Assembly: GCA_037039685.1 (NCBI GenBank) | Contig: JAWNGF010000005.1 | Coordinates: forward strand, 1,674,001-1,738,000 | Length of the DNA: 64,000 nucleotides | Source of the DNA: Ceratobasidium sp. AG-K | Lineage: Eukaryota; Basidiomycota; Agaricomycetes; Cantharellales; Ceratobasidiaceae | Reading direction: 5' to 3' | In this document: piece by piece, positions 10,645 to 23,068 of the stretch | How the letters are laid out: every line of letters begins with the position of its first letter | Position numbering within the stretch: position 1 is the stretch's first letter | The notes under the pieces: model-generated | What the model was told of the DNA's origin: nothing | What the model saw: the letters and a program-made list of their open reading frames with translations, nothing else | The model's database searches: none | Position numbers and translations under genes: made by a program

Positions 10645-12695
10645 CTATAACTCAACGGGTAGTACCTTTTCTCGTGAGCGTACATAGTCGGACCATTTGA
10701 TCGGGCGGCCGTCGACGGCGGCACCGTGCCACAAATCATCCAAGACCATTACGAAATCCATACCCCGCAGCTGCCAAAACCTGCTGTGCGACACGGTTAG
10801 GAGATGGTTTCGGACCACCGAGCGGTGCTTCTCGGTGCGAGCGCCAATTCCGGCCTAAGAAGTAAGCTTGGTGGGTTATAAAGAGTACTTCATGCATAAA
10901 CTGGCAGACTACAAACCATGAGATGGTGGAGGAATAAAAGCATTCCCATGTTTGGCGATTGCCGTTCCTTGACGGTTTCGGAGATCTTTATAATTTGTCG
11001 AATAGACGATTGAACTCGCGGGTCATCTGACGACGCGCCGCATACCGACTACATCGAGTTGTCAGATAACCCTGTGAGGACGCCGAGGCGTAAACTCACC
11101 ATGTACAAGTAAGCCAACAACATCTGGCGCCAGCACTCTTGGACCGCGAACCAGGCAATTGACATCCATGAATCCCAACCCACCTGGTACTCGGTCTTAG
11201 TAGCTTCCCAAGCCAAGAGTTGATGCATAATCTCTTGCCATGTTCGTGCGCAAGGATTCCCATCACGACATGCGTTGATCTCCACAAGGAGGATTTTGAA
11301 CTCCGTTGGGTAGCAGTGTGCATACTGAAAGATGCTGGATGGCGGTGGATTTGAATCGAAGGTGTATTCGACTCTCTGAGGAAGTCCAAATGCCATAGCG
11401 GTCGTAGCATCCGCCACCACAAAAACCTGAAGTCCAGATCGTGGCGAGCTCATCACATTTGCTAGTGGAATAAACATGGAATCACAGCCAGTTGGCCAGA
11501 GCGTTGGGTCGGAATAAACGAGTTGAAGAAACACGGACGTGGCGTAACGAAGTACGTGGTATACATTCGAGCTATGCACAACCATGGTTTTCATCAGCAG
11601 AACCTGCGTTTCGGTTAAAATCCCGCATGCAACCCATCAAAGGTAAACGCCGTCACCATACCTGTAGCCGATCTCCGAGGCAGTCGTTGATTTCGTTTAT
11701 ATAGAAGTTCCCGGGTGATACGTCCCTGAACAACTGATCCATCTGGTTGATCCAGAGTTCATAGGTCTGGTTTTGTGAAGTATCCCCAACAGCCGAAGAC
11801 TCGCCAACCCGAGAGGCGATGAACCGAACCCAGCGACCGACGCTGGATTTTCGTAATATTGAGAGTGTCGAAGCCCTCAAAATCGGCATTTGGGCTTTCA
11901 TTGCGGACGCGAAGAAAGTTAAGTTCAGCTTGCGGTCCCCTAGTTACTGTTTGAGAGATGTAACGTGTTCAACCGGGAATACACTTACAATGTGCCATGA
12001 TATAATCCTCAAGAATGGAACTCCCCAATAGGGTTTTTGACAAATGATAGGGGGAGTAGGGGATTTGACTGTAGGCTTGAGATGCGACTTGCATATGTTG
12101 AGCCGAGTTACCGTCACGTTTCACAGGAGAATGGCTAGTAAAGAATACGGAATCAAGTGCTTGGCTTGTTGGAACTCTTGAGTCTCCCCCAACCTCGGCT
12201 GCCTCGGCTGTTTCTATTCTTTGAGCACTCTCGAATGTCGCGGAAGCTGATCCATAAAGTGAGGCACTTGGCAAGGTGATATCCTGTTGAGGGCCAGGTA
12301 ACTGCCACCTGGTGATATCGAGCGCTTCCGCCTCTTGTGCTAGCGTCGAGGCAAACCCGTGCGCATAGCTATCCAGTTCGTCGGTAGGAAAGTCAGTAGA
12401 ATCAAACGTTTGCTCTACGTCCGATTCTCGTGAAGCCGGGTGCTGCCTTGGCAACTCGAACGACGGACCCACTACGTCGGGTTGGTCACTTCCGTATCCC
12501 AAGCATGTGAGTTTACCCCTTTCGCACGCTGCACACACTGGCCGACGATGATCGCATTTTTTGTGTCTATTTGATCCAAGTGGCGATTCGGTTTGGTTGT
12601 CGTATATACAGAACGTCTAACCCAGCGCACCTTCGTCTGCAAGTCAAGCAACTCGCTCTAGGAGGTCCAGGCGGTAATTTCTGCAATGTTGACAT
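10645..12695 (-). CDS. TF6: Zn2Cys6 transcription factor, longest linker of the array
   Basis: Predicted 588 aa from six exons: 12695-12631, 12566-11989, 11939-11662, 11603-11100, 11048-10917, 10854-10645. The cluster reads SCLTCRRR, HKKCDHRRPVCAACERG, LTCLGYG. As in TF5, exons 2 and 3 are one piece (578 nt). The variable linker after the zinc cluster is the longest seen here and rich in acidic, Ser and Ala residues. The regulatory half retains GLPQRVEY, EINACRDG, VQECWRQMLLAYLYM and MVLDDLWHGAA, with more substitutions than its neighbours (GIGARTEKHRS for GICARSEKHRS). The donor after exon 6 is GTTTGT. Probably functional but divergent. Confidence 0.87.
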
Positions 12696-13166
12696 AAAGT
12701 CGAATGCGCGACGTAGTATTTAAACTTCCAACAGCAAGATCGGTGGATGTGAATGCTGCCGCTGAGCCGAAGGTATCGACGGCGAGTTGTTGGAGGTCTA
12801 AATCGTGGTGACAAAACTTGACAAGACAGAAGGGGACACCGACACGAGGCCGCGACAGCGATAGACCATGAGCAATTCGTGTCAATGAGGAAGCCCCCAG
12901 AGCTGGGACTCGGAAGAGATCGGGCGCTTCGGTGGGACGGATACTAATTCAAATTTACGCAAGGTGGAACCCAAGATTCATCCCGGCGTCCGCGCCGGGC
13001 TCTTATCTGGACTTCAGATTCGTTTGCCACCACAGTCCCCACGACAACTCGGTAGTAGATTCTGTCTCGTAGTAAGACTTTGCAGCAGTAGTCAATTTAT
13101 CGCAATTACAATTATCAATGAATTATGGTAATGCAAAGGCAAATCGTGCAAAGTGATAGGATGGAG
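12696..13166. other. Spacer without a gene
   Basis: Between TF6 and TF7. Nothing recognisable on either strand beyond the expected promoter of TF6 and 3' end of TF7. Confidence 0.5.
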
Positions 13167-15162
13167 CTACATAATAATAGGTATCATCTTCTCCCGTGAT
13201 CTTACATAGTCGGCCCACTTGATCGCGCGACCGCCAACGGCGGCTCCATGCCACAGATCGTCCAAAACCGACACAAAATCTGAAGCCTGTAAAAGCCAGA
13301 ACCTGGTATTCAGGGCATCCGCAAGATTCTCTCGCACGATGGATCGGTGTTTCTCGTTACGAGCACATATTCCGACCTACGACGGAGAATGTTGGCGGAT
13401 TCGAAACAAGCGCAGGCAAGTTCCTTACCATAAGATACTGGAGAAAGAGCGGTATATTTGCATCTTCGAATCCTCGTTTTCTAATGGTCTTGAATAGCCG
13501 CAGAATCTGACATATTGACGACTGAACCCGGGGGTCGTCTGAGGATGCGCCGCATACCGACTGGAATCTAGTGTGTCAAATCGAAAGGGGCGCGTGAATC
13601 TTGAGAGTGCTTACCATATATAAGTATACTAGTAGAGTATGTCGCCAGCTCTCCTGTACTGCCAACCAAGCAACTGACATCCATGATTCCCAGGTTGCCT
13701 CGTACCGACTTAGTCGAGCTTGCCATGTCGTAAGTTTCCACTCAATCTTCTCCCAGGTGCGTGCATCGGGACTCTTGTCACGACATGCGTTGATCTCTAC
13801 GAGTAGTATATGGAACCCGGCCGGAGAGCACTGTGCATATTCCACAGGGCCAGCGGAAGAGGGCTCAACAGAGGTATCATATTCTACTTGCTGTGGGAGT
13901 CCAAATGCCATCGCTACCATAGCATCTATGAGCGCAAACTGAGCAAGTCCATGGCGAGGAGATGCAATTACGTTTGCTAGGGGAACATATGCGAGGTCGC
14001 GGCCGCCCGGCCACAGAGTCGGATCGGAGTAAACCATCTGGAGGAATATGGGTGTTGCGTTTCGAATCACCTGGTACGAGAAAGAACTATGTAAAAACAT
14101 GGTTTTCACGAGGAGAACCTTAGCTCCAAGTCTGAAAATGAGCATGTTGCATGGCTGAACGTGTCAAGACAAACCTACCGCTAACCAGTCGCCTACCAGC
14201 AGCTGTCCTTGATGGCTGCCTGAAACAAGATTCCCAGTCATTTTATTCTTTAGTGCCTGGTCAATCTGGTTGATCCAGAGATCATATGTTGCGTTTTGCG
14301 AGGTGTCTCCTTTCATAAGGGACTCGCAGATTCGGGCGCATATGAACATGATCCAGGAACCGACGCCGGATGCTCGTAATTGCATGACGGCTACGTCACA
14401 TAATCGAGCCACCTGGTTTTGAGCAGGTTTGAAGTACAGAGTTTTGATCATGTGATTACCTATTGCTCGTCAGTGGGCTTTCTTGGCTTATTTGTGGTGA
14501 GGTGGCTCACAATGTGAAACGACATAGTCTTCTAGGTTTGAACTATTCAAGAGAGCCTTTGACAAATGGAAGGGATGGTAGGGTATTCGGTTAAAGCTCG
14601 GCATGAGATGAATCGAGGCCCGCACGCCTTTCGCAGGGAAGTTAGCACCGGATGATTGGGTTGGCGATACTTCTGCCACGAGGGAATTAGAATATTCGAT
14701 GCCACCATCATTATCGCATACGAGAGGCGGCTCGTGTAACGGTGTGATTCGTAGGCTCGTGCCCTGCTACAAATCAAGTGGTTGCCTCGCTGACGGATAG
14801 CGTGAGCGAGCTCACCTGCCGTCTTGACGTCGACGAAGTCCCATCATCAACTGAGCCACTGTTTTTCAAACTGTTGCTATTGGGCATCAGTGGATTGACA
14901 TCAAGTCTGGGTCGAATCGGTCGTTGCGTAGGTAACGAGCGTGCCGTGGCGGGTTCGTTGTGGCTATATCCCAAACACTCGAAGTCGCCTTTCTCGCATC
15001 TTTCACATACCGGTCGACGCTGGTCGCACTTCTTGTGTCTGGTCGGCACGAGCACTGGTTCAATCTAGTTGTCGGATACATGGGACGTGTAACCAACCTT
15101 CGTCTACACGTCAAGCAACTTGTTCCGGAAGGACCAGGTATTGATTTATGTGATAGCACCAT
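13167..15162 (-). CDS. TF7: Zn2Cys6 transcription factor
   Basis: Predicted 556 aa, seven exons: 15162-15098, 15038-14816, 14766-14511, 14459-14179, 14118-13615, 13560-13429, 13376-13167; phases all agree. The N-terminus MVLSHKSIPGPSGTSC leads into HKKCDQRRPVCERCEKG and FECLGYSHN. Exon 3 encodes NRIPYHPFHLSKALLNSSNL, the conserved block before exon 4. The regulatory domain contains YFKPAQNQ, WIMFICARICESL, QMVYSDPTLWP, GLPQQVEYDTS, EINACRDKSP, VQESWRHTLLVYLYM and GICARNEKHRS. Near the C-terminus the usual GRPIKWSDY reads GRAIKWADY. Head to tail with TF6 and TF8; the MITE-like repeat at 15.35-15.58 kb sits just upstream. Confidence 0.9.
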
Positions 15163-15348
15163 GATTTACAGCGCCTCAGGGTCGTGATAAGCTGGCTAGG
15201 TCTTTCGTAATTGAAGTGAGTCCAAAGCCTGTAAGATAGACTACAGGGGTCGACGCTGTTGCTGTATTTAGCTGGCACAGCGTCAAGTCATGAAATACGA
15301 GCTATTGCAAATGTGCAGTTTGACGCCCACCAGCCGGCGGAGCCTGCT

Positions 15349-15583
15349 CTACCAAATATCAAATATCTCGTTTGGGTTGCGAGCTCTCGTAATTACGGGG
15401 ACTTTCTCATCGAGCTCGTGACGGCTCGTGAGTGCTCACGATGTGTTACGAGCCAAAACGAGCCTTTTGCTCGTTTGTCTGCTGAGCGCTTCGGGGCAAT
15501 CCCGAGCATTCCGGAGACTGCCGAGATTGTCCCTGGCATTACGAGACCTCCTGAGCCAAACCAGATTTCTCGTTTTTGATAGA
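15349..15583. mobile_element. MITE-like inverted-repeat element, copy 1
   Basis: About 235 bp. The ends are imperfect inverted repeats: the left end contains ATCTCGTTTGGGTTGCGAGC and the right end, reverse-complemented, AGAAATCTGGTTTGGCTCAG. The interior has nested palindromes (GTGAGTGCTCAC; AACGAGCCTTTTGCTCGTT). A second, clearly related copy lies at 33,726-33,963. There is no coding capacity, so it is best explained as a non-autonomous terminal-inverted-repeat DNA transposon. Exact ends and target duplication are not resolved. It lies in the TF7-TF8 spacer, within 190 bp upstream of the TF7 start. Confidence 0.7.
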
Positions 15584-15766
15584 GCATGCTCCCTCGGCCT
15601 ACAGTATAGGGCAATGGTCGCAAGATTCTAAGCGCGAAGAGAGCATAATATCCTAAGCTTGATTTGCCGTATCGTATATGAATGAGCCGGAATACATCAC
15701 ATAGCAACTAGAATAAGATACTAAGTTGGATATAAAGCACACATATAAACAGCACACAACGGCAAA

Positions 15767-17784
15767 TTACATCGTAACAGGCAACATCTTCTCTCTTGAG
15801 CGTTTGTAGTCGCTCCACTTGATTGGCCGACCATCAGAGGCAACACCATGCCATAAGTCGTCAAGCACCGGCACAAAGTCGGTGATCTGCAGGAGCCAGA
15901 GCCTTGTATCCAGGACGGTGGTCAGTTTTTCTCGCACTATCGAACGATGTTTCTCGCTACGAGCGCAGATCCCAACCTAAAACAGGTGAGCCGGCACTCC
16001 GGTTCGAACATCGTCACATTTGCTCACCATCAAGTATTGAATGGCGAATAATGCGTTGGGATCCACAGCTTCTTCCTTTCTGATGGTTCCAGATATTTGT
16101 ATGACCTGAAGTATCGATGACTGAACTCGCGGGTCGTTGGAAGTTGTACCACATACTGCCTTGAGCTTATGCATTAGGTGATGAAATGATAATAAAAATA
16201 ACCAGATTGCTCGCCATGTAGAAATATGCTAGTAACGTGTGGCGCCAACTTTCTTGTATTGCGAGCCAAGCTACTGACATCCATGACTCCCAAGGCTCCT
16301 CGCGCTCGACCGGATGAGATTGCCATGTTGTCAGCTTATGTTCAATCTTCTCAAAGTGCTGCGAGTTGGGACTCTTGTCGCGACAAGCGTTGATCTCGAT
16401 AAGCAGCATCTGGAACTCGGCCGGGAAACACTGTGCACATTCCATGTAGCCAACAATAGGGAAATCACACGACGTGTCGTATTCCACTTGCTGAGGAAGG
16501 CCAAATATCATAGCAGCTATAGCGTCTACGAGTACGAACTGGGCAAAGTGGTGACGTGATGATGCAACCATATTCACCAGGGGAACGGAGGTAAGATCGG
16601 AGCTACTTGGCCAAAGAGTCGGGTCAGAATAGACCATCTGAAGAAACATAGGCGTCGCATTTCGGATAACTTGGTAGGCGTTAGAGCTAGGTACAACCCT
16701 GGCCCTTAGAAGTAACATCTTAGTTGCAAAGCATGAAGCATGAATATATGGTCAGCCAGAAAGAGCGGGACAAACACACCTCTAACCAGTCTTCGGCCAG
16801 AAACTGCCCCCGATTGATGTCTGAGGGGTCTCTTTTGAGCACTTGGTCCATTTGGCTTATCCAGAGACTATAGGTTGCGTTGTGCGAGTTATCCCCTTGA
16901 GCGAAGGACTCGAAGGCGCGGGCGCATATGAACATCATCCAGCGGGCAAGGTTGCATGCTCGCAACCTTAAGACAAGATTGTCGTTCAAGTGCGTGATTA
17001 GGAATTGTGCCGGCTTGAAATACATTGCTTTGATTACACCATTCCCTACTCTCAATTAGTGTATTAGCTCCACATGCAGCGAGGCGTACTCACAGCTTGA
17101 AGCTACATAGTCCTCAAGGTTCGAGCTGTCCAACAGCGTTTTAGATAAGTGGTAGGGGGAATATGGTATCCGGTTGTGTAACTCAAACGAGCGTTGCACG
17201 TGTTGCACTGAGCTGTGAACGGTTCCGACGGGAAGACAGGTGACGGTTTGACTCGTCGAACATCTTGGCCCCCGGCTGCTATTAGCACCAGATCGCCTAA
17301 TGACATTAGTGGAGCCATCGAGCCTGGGGGGCGGGGAAGGCAGCCAGGGTAGCCGCGTACTGGGCGCCCTTATGTTCTACTGCACATGCAACGAATGACC
17401 CATTAATTGATGGTGTTAAGGAGCTTACCTCGCGCGCTGATGCCGATAAAGCCCTCCCATTACCTGAGCTTTCTCTTTCCATGTCTGCACCATTGGATGC
17501 TGATTGATGGGTCTCCGGTTTGGGCCGGATCGCTCGCTGTCGAGGTAGGTCTAATGGTGAGCGAGCCATACCCCGCTCGTTGTGGCTATATCCCAGACAC
17601 TCAAAGTCGCTTTTCTCGCATGTTTCACACACCGGCCGACGTTGGTCGCATTTCTTGTGCCTGTTATGTTCAACAACAATTCAGCTCAGTTACCATACAC
17701 ATAAAACGCCCGACTCAACCTTCGTTTACACGTCAAGCAACTCGTTCCAGAAGGACCGGGCATTGATTTATGTGATAGTGACAT
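15767..17784 (-). CDS. TF8: Zn2Cys6 transcription factor, non-GT donor after exon 5
   Basis: Predicted 563 aa. Exons: 17784-17720, 17660-17429, 17376-17094, 17045-16780, 16718-16215, 16159-16028, 15976-15767. The cluster reads SCLTCKRR, HKKCDQRRPVCETCEKS, FECLGYSHNERG. It is a close tandem relative of TF9, with identical lengths for exons 1, 2 and 4-7. At the end of exon 5 every sister gene has ATG followed by GT. Here the sequence is ATGGCGAGC, so splicing must use a GC donor or the in-frame GTTATT donor 12 bases downstream, which adds Ala-Ser-Asn-Leu. Upstream of the start (17,870-17,892) is a perfect TGACGTCA palindrome. Confidence 0.86.
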
Positions 17785-17867
17785 GACGCGCGGATTTCGA
17801 GATGCGATGCTGGCTAAGCTTTCTGTTGCGGAGGCGGTCTTTGGCTTCAATGTGTTACCTCAATTCG

Positions 17868-17893
17868 TTTGAAATCAACGATGACGTCATCAG
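17868..17893 (-). promoter_or_regulatory. CRE-type bZIP palindrome upstream of TF8
   Basis: GATGACGTCATC about 95 bp upstream of the TF8 ATG. TGACGTCA is the classical ATF/CREB-type bZIP site. A related element (GATGACATCATC) occupies the same place before TF9, preceded by the same TTTGAAAT word, and GATGACGTAATC lies before TF11. Binding is inferred from the motif only. Confidence 0.45.
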
Positions 17894-18245
17894 ACGCTGG
17901 ATCGCGGCTCAATCGAGCGTCCACTAAAGATCTCGGTTAGCATAAATTACAGTATACAGGCTTCGAGATTTTATCTGTTGTAGCATACAACCCCGAAGCT
18001 TATAGTGACCCCTGTGGGCTGCAGTACCAATAAAATCACGTTATGGCACACAAGGGAGGTAAACGCCTACCCGACCTTACATGCATCATCATCTGAGCGA
18101 AAAAAGTGGGTGGAATTAAGACAAGACAGCCTTCAGTACACATACAGTTAAGTGCAGTCTACGAATCAGCACCCTGCATCCAACGGGCAGCAACAGATGA
18201 GCCAAAGCATAGGGCATATAAAAGTACATTGGTCATTGAGTTATA
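17894..18245. other. Spacer without a gene
   Basis: Upstream of TF8 and downstream of TF9. No coding or RNA feature recognised. Confidence 0.45.
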
Positions 18246-20268
18246 TTATATTATAACAGGTATTACCCTCTCCCGCGATCGTACATAGTCGCTCCACTTG
18301 ACTGGTCGACCATCAGCAGCTGCACCATGCCATAAGTCGTCAAGCACCGGCACAAAGTCGGCGATTCGCAAGAGCCAGAGCCTTGTATCCAGGACGGTGG
18401 TCAGTTTTTCTCGCACTATCGAACGGTGTTTCTCGCTACGAGCGCAGATCCCAACCTAAAACAGGTGAGCCGGCACCCCCGGTTCGAACACCGTCACATT
18501 TTCTCACCATCAAGTACTGGATAAGGAACGGTGCTTCAGGATTAGTAGCTTCTGCCTTTTTGATGGTTCTAGATATTTGTATGATCTGACGTATTGATGA
18601 CTGAACTCGCGGGTCGTCCGAAGATGTGCCGCATACCGCCTTGGAGCTTATGTATGAGATGGTTGAGTGGTAATAGAAAGTGCTTGATAGCTCACCATGT
18701 ATAGATAAACTAGTAACGTGTGGCGCCAGCTCTCCTGCATTGCGAACCAAGCGACTGTCATCCACGACTCCCAAAGTTCCTCGCGTACGACTGGATGAGG
18801 CTGCCATGTCGTTAGTTTGCGTTCAATATCCTCCCAGCGTTGTGCGCTGGGACTCTTGTCGCGACAGGCGTTGATCTTGATGAGCAGCATCTGGAACTCT
18901 GCTGGGAAGCACTGTGCACATTCCACGTAGCCAACAAGAGGGAAGTCATACGACGTGTCGTATTCCACTTGCTGAGGAAGCCCGAAAGCCATTGCAGCTA
19001 TAGAGTCCACGAGCACGAATTGGGCAAACTCATGACGCAATGACGCAACTATATTCACCAGGGGAACGGAGGCGGGATCGGAGCCACTCGGCCAGAGAGT
19101 TGGGTCAGAATAGACCATCTGAAGAAACATAGGCGTTGCGTTTCGGATCACCTGATAGGCATTAGAGCTGGGTACAACCATTGCTCTTAAAATTAACATC
19201 TTAGTTGCAAACACGTGAAAGATGAATATATTATAAATCGGAAAGAACGGGACCGACGCACCCCTAACCAGTCTCTGGCCAGCAACTGTCCCCGATCGAT
19301 CCCCGGAACGTCACTCTTGAGCGCTTGGTCCATTTGGCTTATCCAGATATTGTAAGTTGCATCCTGCGAGCTATCCCCTTGAGTGAAGGACTCAGAAATG
19401 CGGGCGAAGATGAACATCATCCAGCGGCCAAGGCCACATGTTCGCAACCTTGTGATGATATTGTCGTTCAAGTACGTGATTAGAAATTGAGCCGGCTTGA
19501 AATATATTGTCTTGATCATATTATTCCCTGCTCTCAATTAGTGCATGGCTCCACCTACAACGAGGTGCGCTTACAGCTTGAGGCTACGTAGTCCTCGAGG
19601 TTCGAGCTGTTCAAGAATGTTTTCGATAGGTGATAAGGGGAATATGGTATTCGGTTATGTAGCTCAAATGAGCTTTGCATGTGCTGCACCGAGTTGTGAA
19701 CAGTACTCGCGGGAAGATTGGTCATGAGCGCTTGAACCTTCGAATTTCTTGGTCTCCAATCAATATCAGCACCAGATCGCCTAATGATGCTCATAGAACC
19801 GCTGGATCTGCGTGGCGGCGAAGGCAGCCAGGGTAACCGCGTACTTGGCCCGCTCTTGCTCTATTGCACATGAAGCGAATCACCCACTAACTGATGGCGT
19901 TAAGGAACTTACCTCGTGTTCCAACGCCGATAAAGTCCCCCCGTTATCTGGGCTTTCTCTTTTCGTGTCTACGCCGTTGATTATTGATTGATTGGTACCC
20001 GGTTTGGGCCGGATCGGCCGCTGTCGAGGTAGTTCCGATGGTGAGCGAGCCACACCCCGCTCGTTGTGGCTATATCCCAGACACTCAAAGTCACTTTTCT
20101 CGCATGTTTCACACACCGGCCGACGTTGGTCGCATTTCTTGTGCCTGTTATGTTCAACAACGATTCAGCTCAGGTGTTATACACACAATCCGCATGACTC
20201 AACCTTCGCTTACACGTCAAGCAACTCGTTCCAGAAGGACCGGGCGTTGATTTACGCGATAGTAACAT
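18246..20268 (-). CDS. TF9: Zn2Cys6 transcription factor, tandem sister of TF8
   Basis: Predicted 564 aa. Exons: 20268-20204, 20144-19913, 19860-19575, 19527-19262, 19199-18696, 18639-18508, 18455-18246. The zinc cluster and its flank (HKKCDQRRPVCETCEKS, FECLGYSHNERG) match TF8 almost residue for residue, and the last exons share long identical stretches (GICARSEKHRSIVREKL, TVLDTRLWLL). This indicates a recent tandem duplication. Divergence is concentrated in the linker in exon 3. All donors are GT. The C-terminus ends RSRERVIPVII, as in TF10. The promoter carries GATGACATCATC at about 20,394-20,405. Likely functional. Confidence 0.91.
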
Positions 20269-20767
20269 GAGACACGGATTTCGAGATGCGGTGCTGCCTA
20301 GAATTTTTGCAGCTAGCTAGTTTAACTTGTGCAACGTCAGTAGCGAAGGTGGTCGTTGACTTCAAGACGTTGGCTCAGCTCGTTTGAAATTAATGATGAC
20401 ATCATCACATTGAATCGGGCTCTGTGAATAATGAACATGCTCGGGATCCGGAGCGTCCACTCAAGACCTCAGTTAGCATCAATCATACAGACTTCGAGAG
20501 TTTTATCAATTGTTTTTATCCAACCCCCAATCTTATGATGCTTCCTATAGGTTGTATTCCTAGCAAAGTCAAATCACGGCACATGCGTGAACGCTAATGC
20601 AACCTTGTATGGATTATCATGTTAGCGAAAAATGTTGGCAAACCCAAGGCAATAAAGTCTTCGATACAGTAGTTTAAGTACAGTCCACGAATCAGTGCAC
20701 CACATCCAACACGCAACAATTGATATCAGCCAAGAGAAGCGCATATATAAGCACATCGGTCTCTGGG
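20269..20767. other. Spacer without a gene
   Basis: Holds the TF9 promoter (bZIP-like GATGACATCATC near 20,400) and the region 3' of TF10. No coding sequence seen. Confidence 0.45.
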
Positions 20768-22798
20768 TTATATTATTACCGGTATTACCCTCTCCCGCGA
20801 TCGCACATAATCACTCCACTTGACTGGTTGACCATTAGCGGCGGCACCATGCCACAAGTCGTCGAGCACTGGCGCAAAGTCGCTGGCTCGCAAGAGCCAA
20901 AATCTAGTATCCAGGATCGTCGAAAGATAATTTCGTGCCATTGAACGATGTTTCTCGCTACGAGCACAGATTCCAACCTACGAACGTGAGCTACCACGTT
21001 CGATTTGACCCCAAAAAATCCTCTCACCATTAAGTATTGTATAAATAACGGAACAGTTGCGGCTGATGATTCATGTTTTATGATGGTTTTGGATAGTTGT
21101 ATAATCTGGCGTATGGACGCCTGAACTTGGGGATCATCCGAGGAGACCCTGCACACCGACTTGGATTGGAGGCCTTAGATCAAGAAATGCAAACTCTAGG
21201 TAGCTCACCATATATAAGTAGACCAATAGGGTATGGCGCCAACTCTCTTGCACCGCAACCCAAGCAACGACCATCCACGGCTCCCACTGCTCCTTTCGCC
21301 CACTCGAGCAGGGTTCCCACGCCTTTAGTTTATGCTCGATCACTTCCCAGTTCTGAGCCTTGGTGGCCGTGTCCCTACACGCATTGATCTCAACCAATAG
21401 AATCTGGAGTTGTGCAGGAAAGCTTTGCACGTATTCTACATGGCTGACTATATGGCTGAAGGAAGGGGGGTCGAGAGACGTATTGTACTCCACTTGCTGA
21501 GGGAGCCCAAATACCATCGCAGATATAGCGTCTAGAATGACGAACTGAGCAAGTTCGTGGCGATGCGATGCGACTAGGGTCGAAAGAGGGACGGAGATGA
21601 GATCGGAGCCACTCGGCCAGAATGCTGGGTCGGAATAGACCATCTGGAGGAACATAGGGGTTGCGTTTCGAAGGACCTGATATGCGCCAGAGCTCGGTAC
21701 AACCATTGATTTTACGAGTAGAATCTTAATTCCAGCGTGCAAAGGATAAGTGCGTTGCGTCGTCGGATATCAATCAATGCACGTACCCCCAACCACTCCC
21801 CCACCAGTTGACCTTGGACGCTGTTCGAAACATCGTTCCCTGTGATTCTCCCTCTGAGTACTTGATCTACTTGGTTGATCCAGAGATTATAGGTTGCGTT
21901 TTGTGAAATGTCTCCATTGGCGAAGGACTCGCAAATCCGGACACATATGAACATGATCCAGCGACCGAGCTTGCATCCTCGTAGCTTTTCAAGAACCTTG
22001 CCGTGTAGCTGAGCTATTCGGGTTTGTAACGGCTTAAAATATATGGTATCAGCCATTTGGTGGCCTGTACTTTGTCAGCGAGATACCTTCCCACTGCATC
22101 AGTGCTTACAGCGCGTGATGATATAGTCTTCCAGGTTCGAGCCGTTCAAGAACGCTTTAGACAGGTGATATGGAGTATGTGGTACGCGCCCATAACTCTG
22201 GTATAAATTCTGTATGTGTTGCCCCAAGATGCCCACCCCATTTGCCGAGAGGTTAGTGGCCGAAGGTTGGCCTAGTACTTCTAGTCTTTGACTGACTCCG
22301 GCACTACCAGAGTAGCGAACGATGTCCGCATAATGATCATGGTCATATAGAACCGAGGGCAGTTCCTGTGACGACGTCCCTTGTGGCGTTGCGTACTGCG
22401 CCATATCAAGCCTTGCCTTATGGATAGGACTTGGGGGCTCACCTGACTTCCGAATGTCGTCCAAATCACGCCCACAATATTCTCCGATCCATTTGTTTGC
22501 GAGCGCGCATGGTTGGGAATTGATCGGTAGGCATCGATCTTTGGCTGTATTTGTTGGAGTCGAGACGAGCCTTGCGCCACACCTCGCTCATTATGATCGT
22601 ATCCTAGACACTCGAAATCACTTTTCTCGCATGTTTCGCACACTGGCCGGCGTCGATTGCATTTCTTGTGCCTGTTTAATTCAAACAAGAGCTTAGCCCG
22701 GCTTTCGTATGCACAAAATGCGCACAATCCGACCTTCGCTTACACGTCAAGCAGCTTGTTCCAGAAGGGCCAGGCGTGGATTTGTGCGAGTGAAGCAT
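20768..22798 (-). CDS. TF10: Zn2Cys6 transcription factor
   Basis: Predicted 578 aa. Exons: 22798-22734, 22671-22443, 22416-22110, 22064-21787, 21724-21209, 21159-21028, 20977-20768. The cluster reads SCLTCKRR, HKKCNRRRPVCETCEKS, FECLGYDHNERG. The usual Asp after the third Cys is Asn here, in the loop that contacts DNA in GAL4-like proteins, so base preference may differ. Intron 2 is unusually short (26 nt by this model) and is not certain: the stretch is open in the second frame, so a shifted boundary is possible. Exon 5 carries a 6-nt insertion relative to TF8/TF9. Regulatory blocks (GLPQQVEYNTS, EINACRDTA, VQESWRHTLLVYLYM, FAPVLDDLWHGAA) are intact. Confidence 0.85.
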
Positions 22799-23068
22799 AG
22801 CAGCAAGAAACCACAGATATTGCGTCGATTTCCAGTTTAGAGGTTAGAGGAATATCTTTCAGCTAAATTATGTAAATTGCTAAGTGACGATAGTCGTTGC
22901 GAGGTTCAAGGATACGAGGCGCCGAATAATTACAAATAGCCGGCATCCATGACACCACCGCAGCGCTGCGATCAGTCGTTGCGGCATTAGCAGACCATGT
23001 TTAGGGATAATACAGTAGAAACGTGCAAATACACCAACAAGTACACGCATGCATATTCCAGAAGTAAA

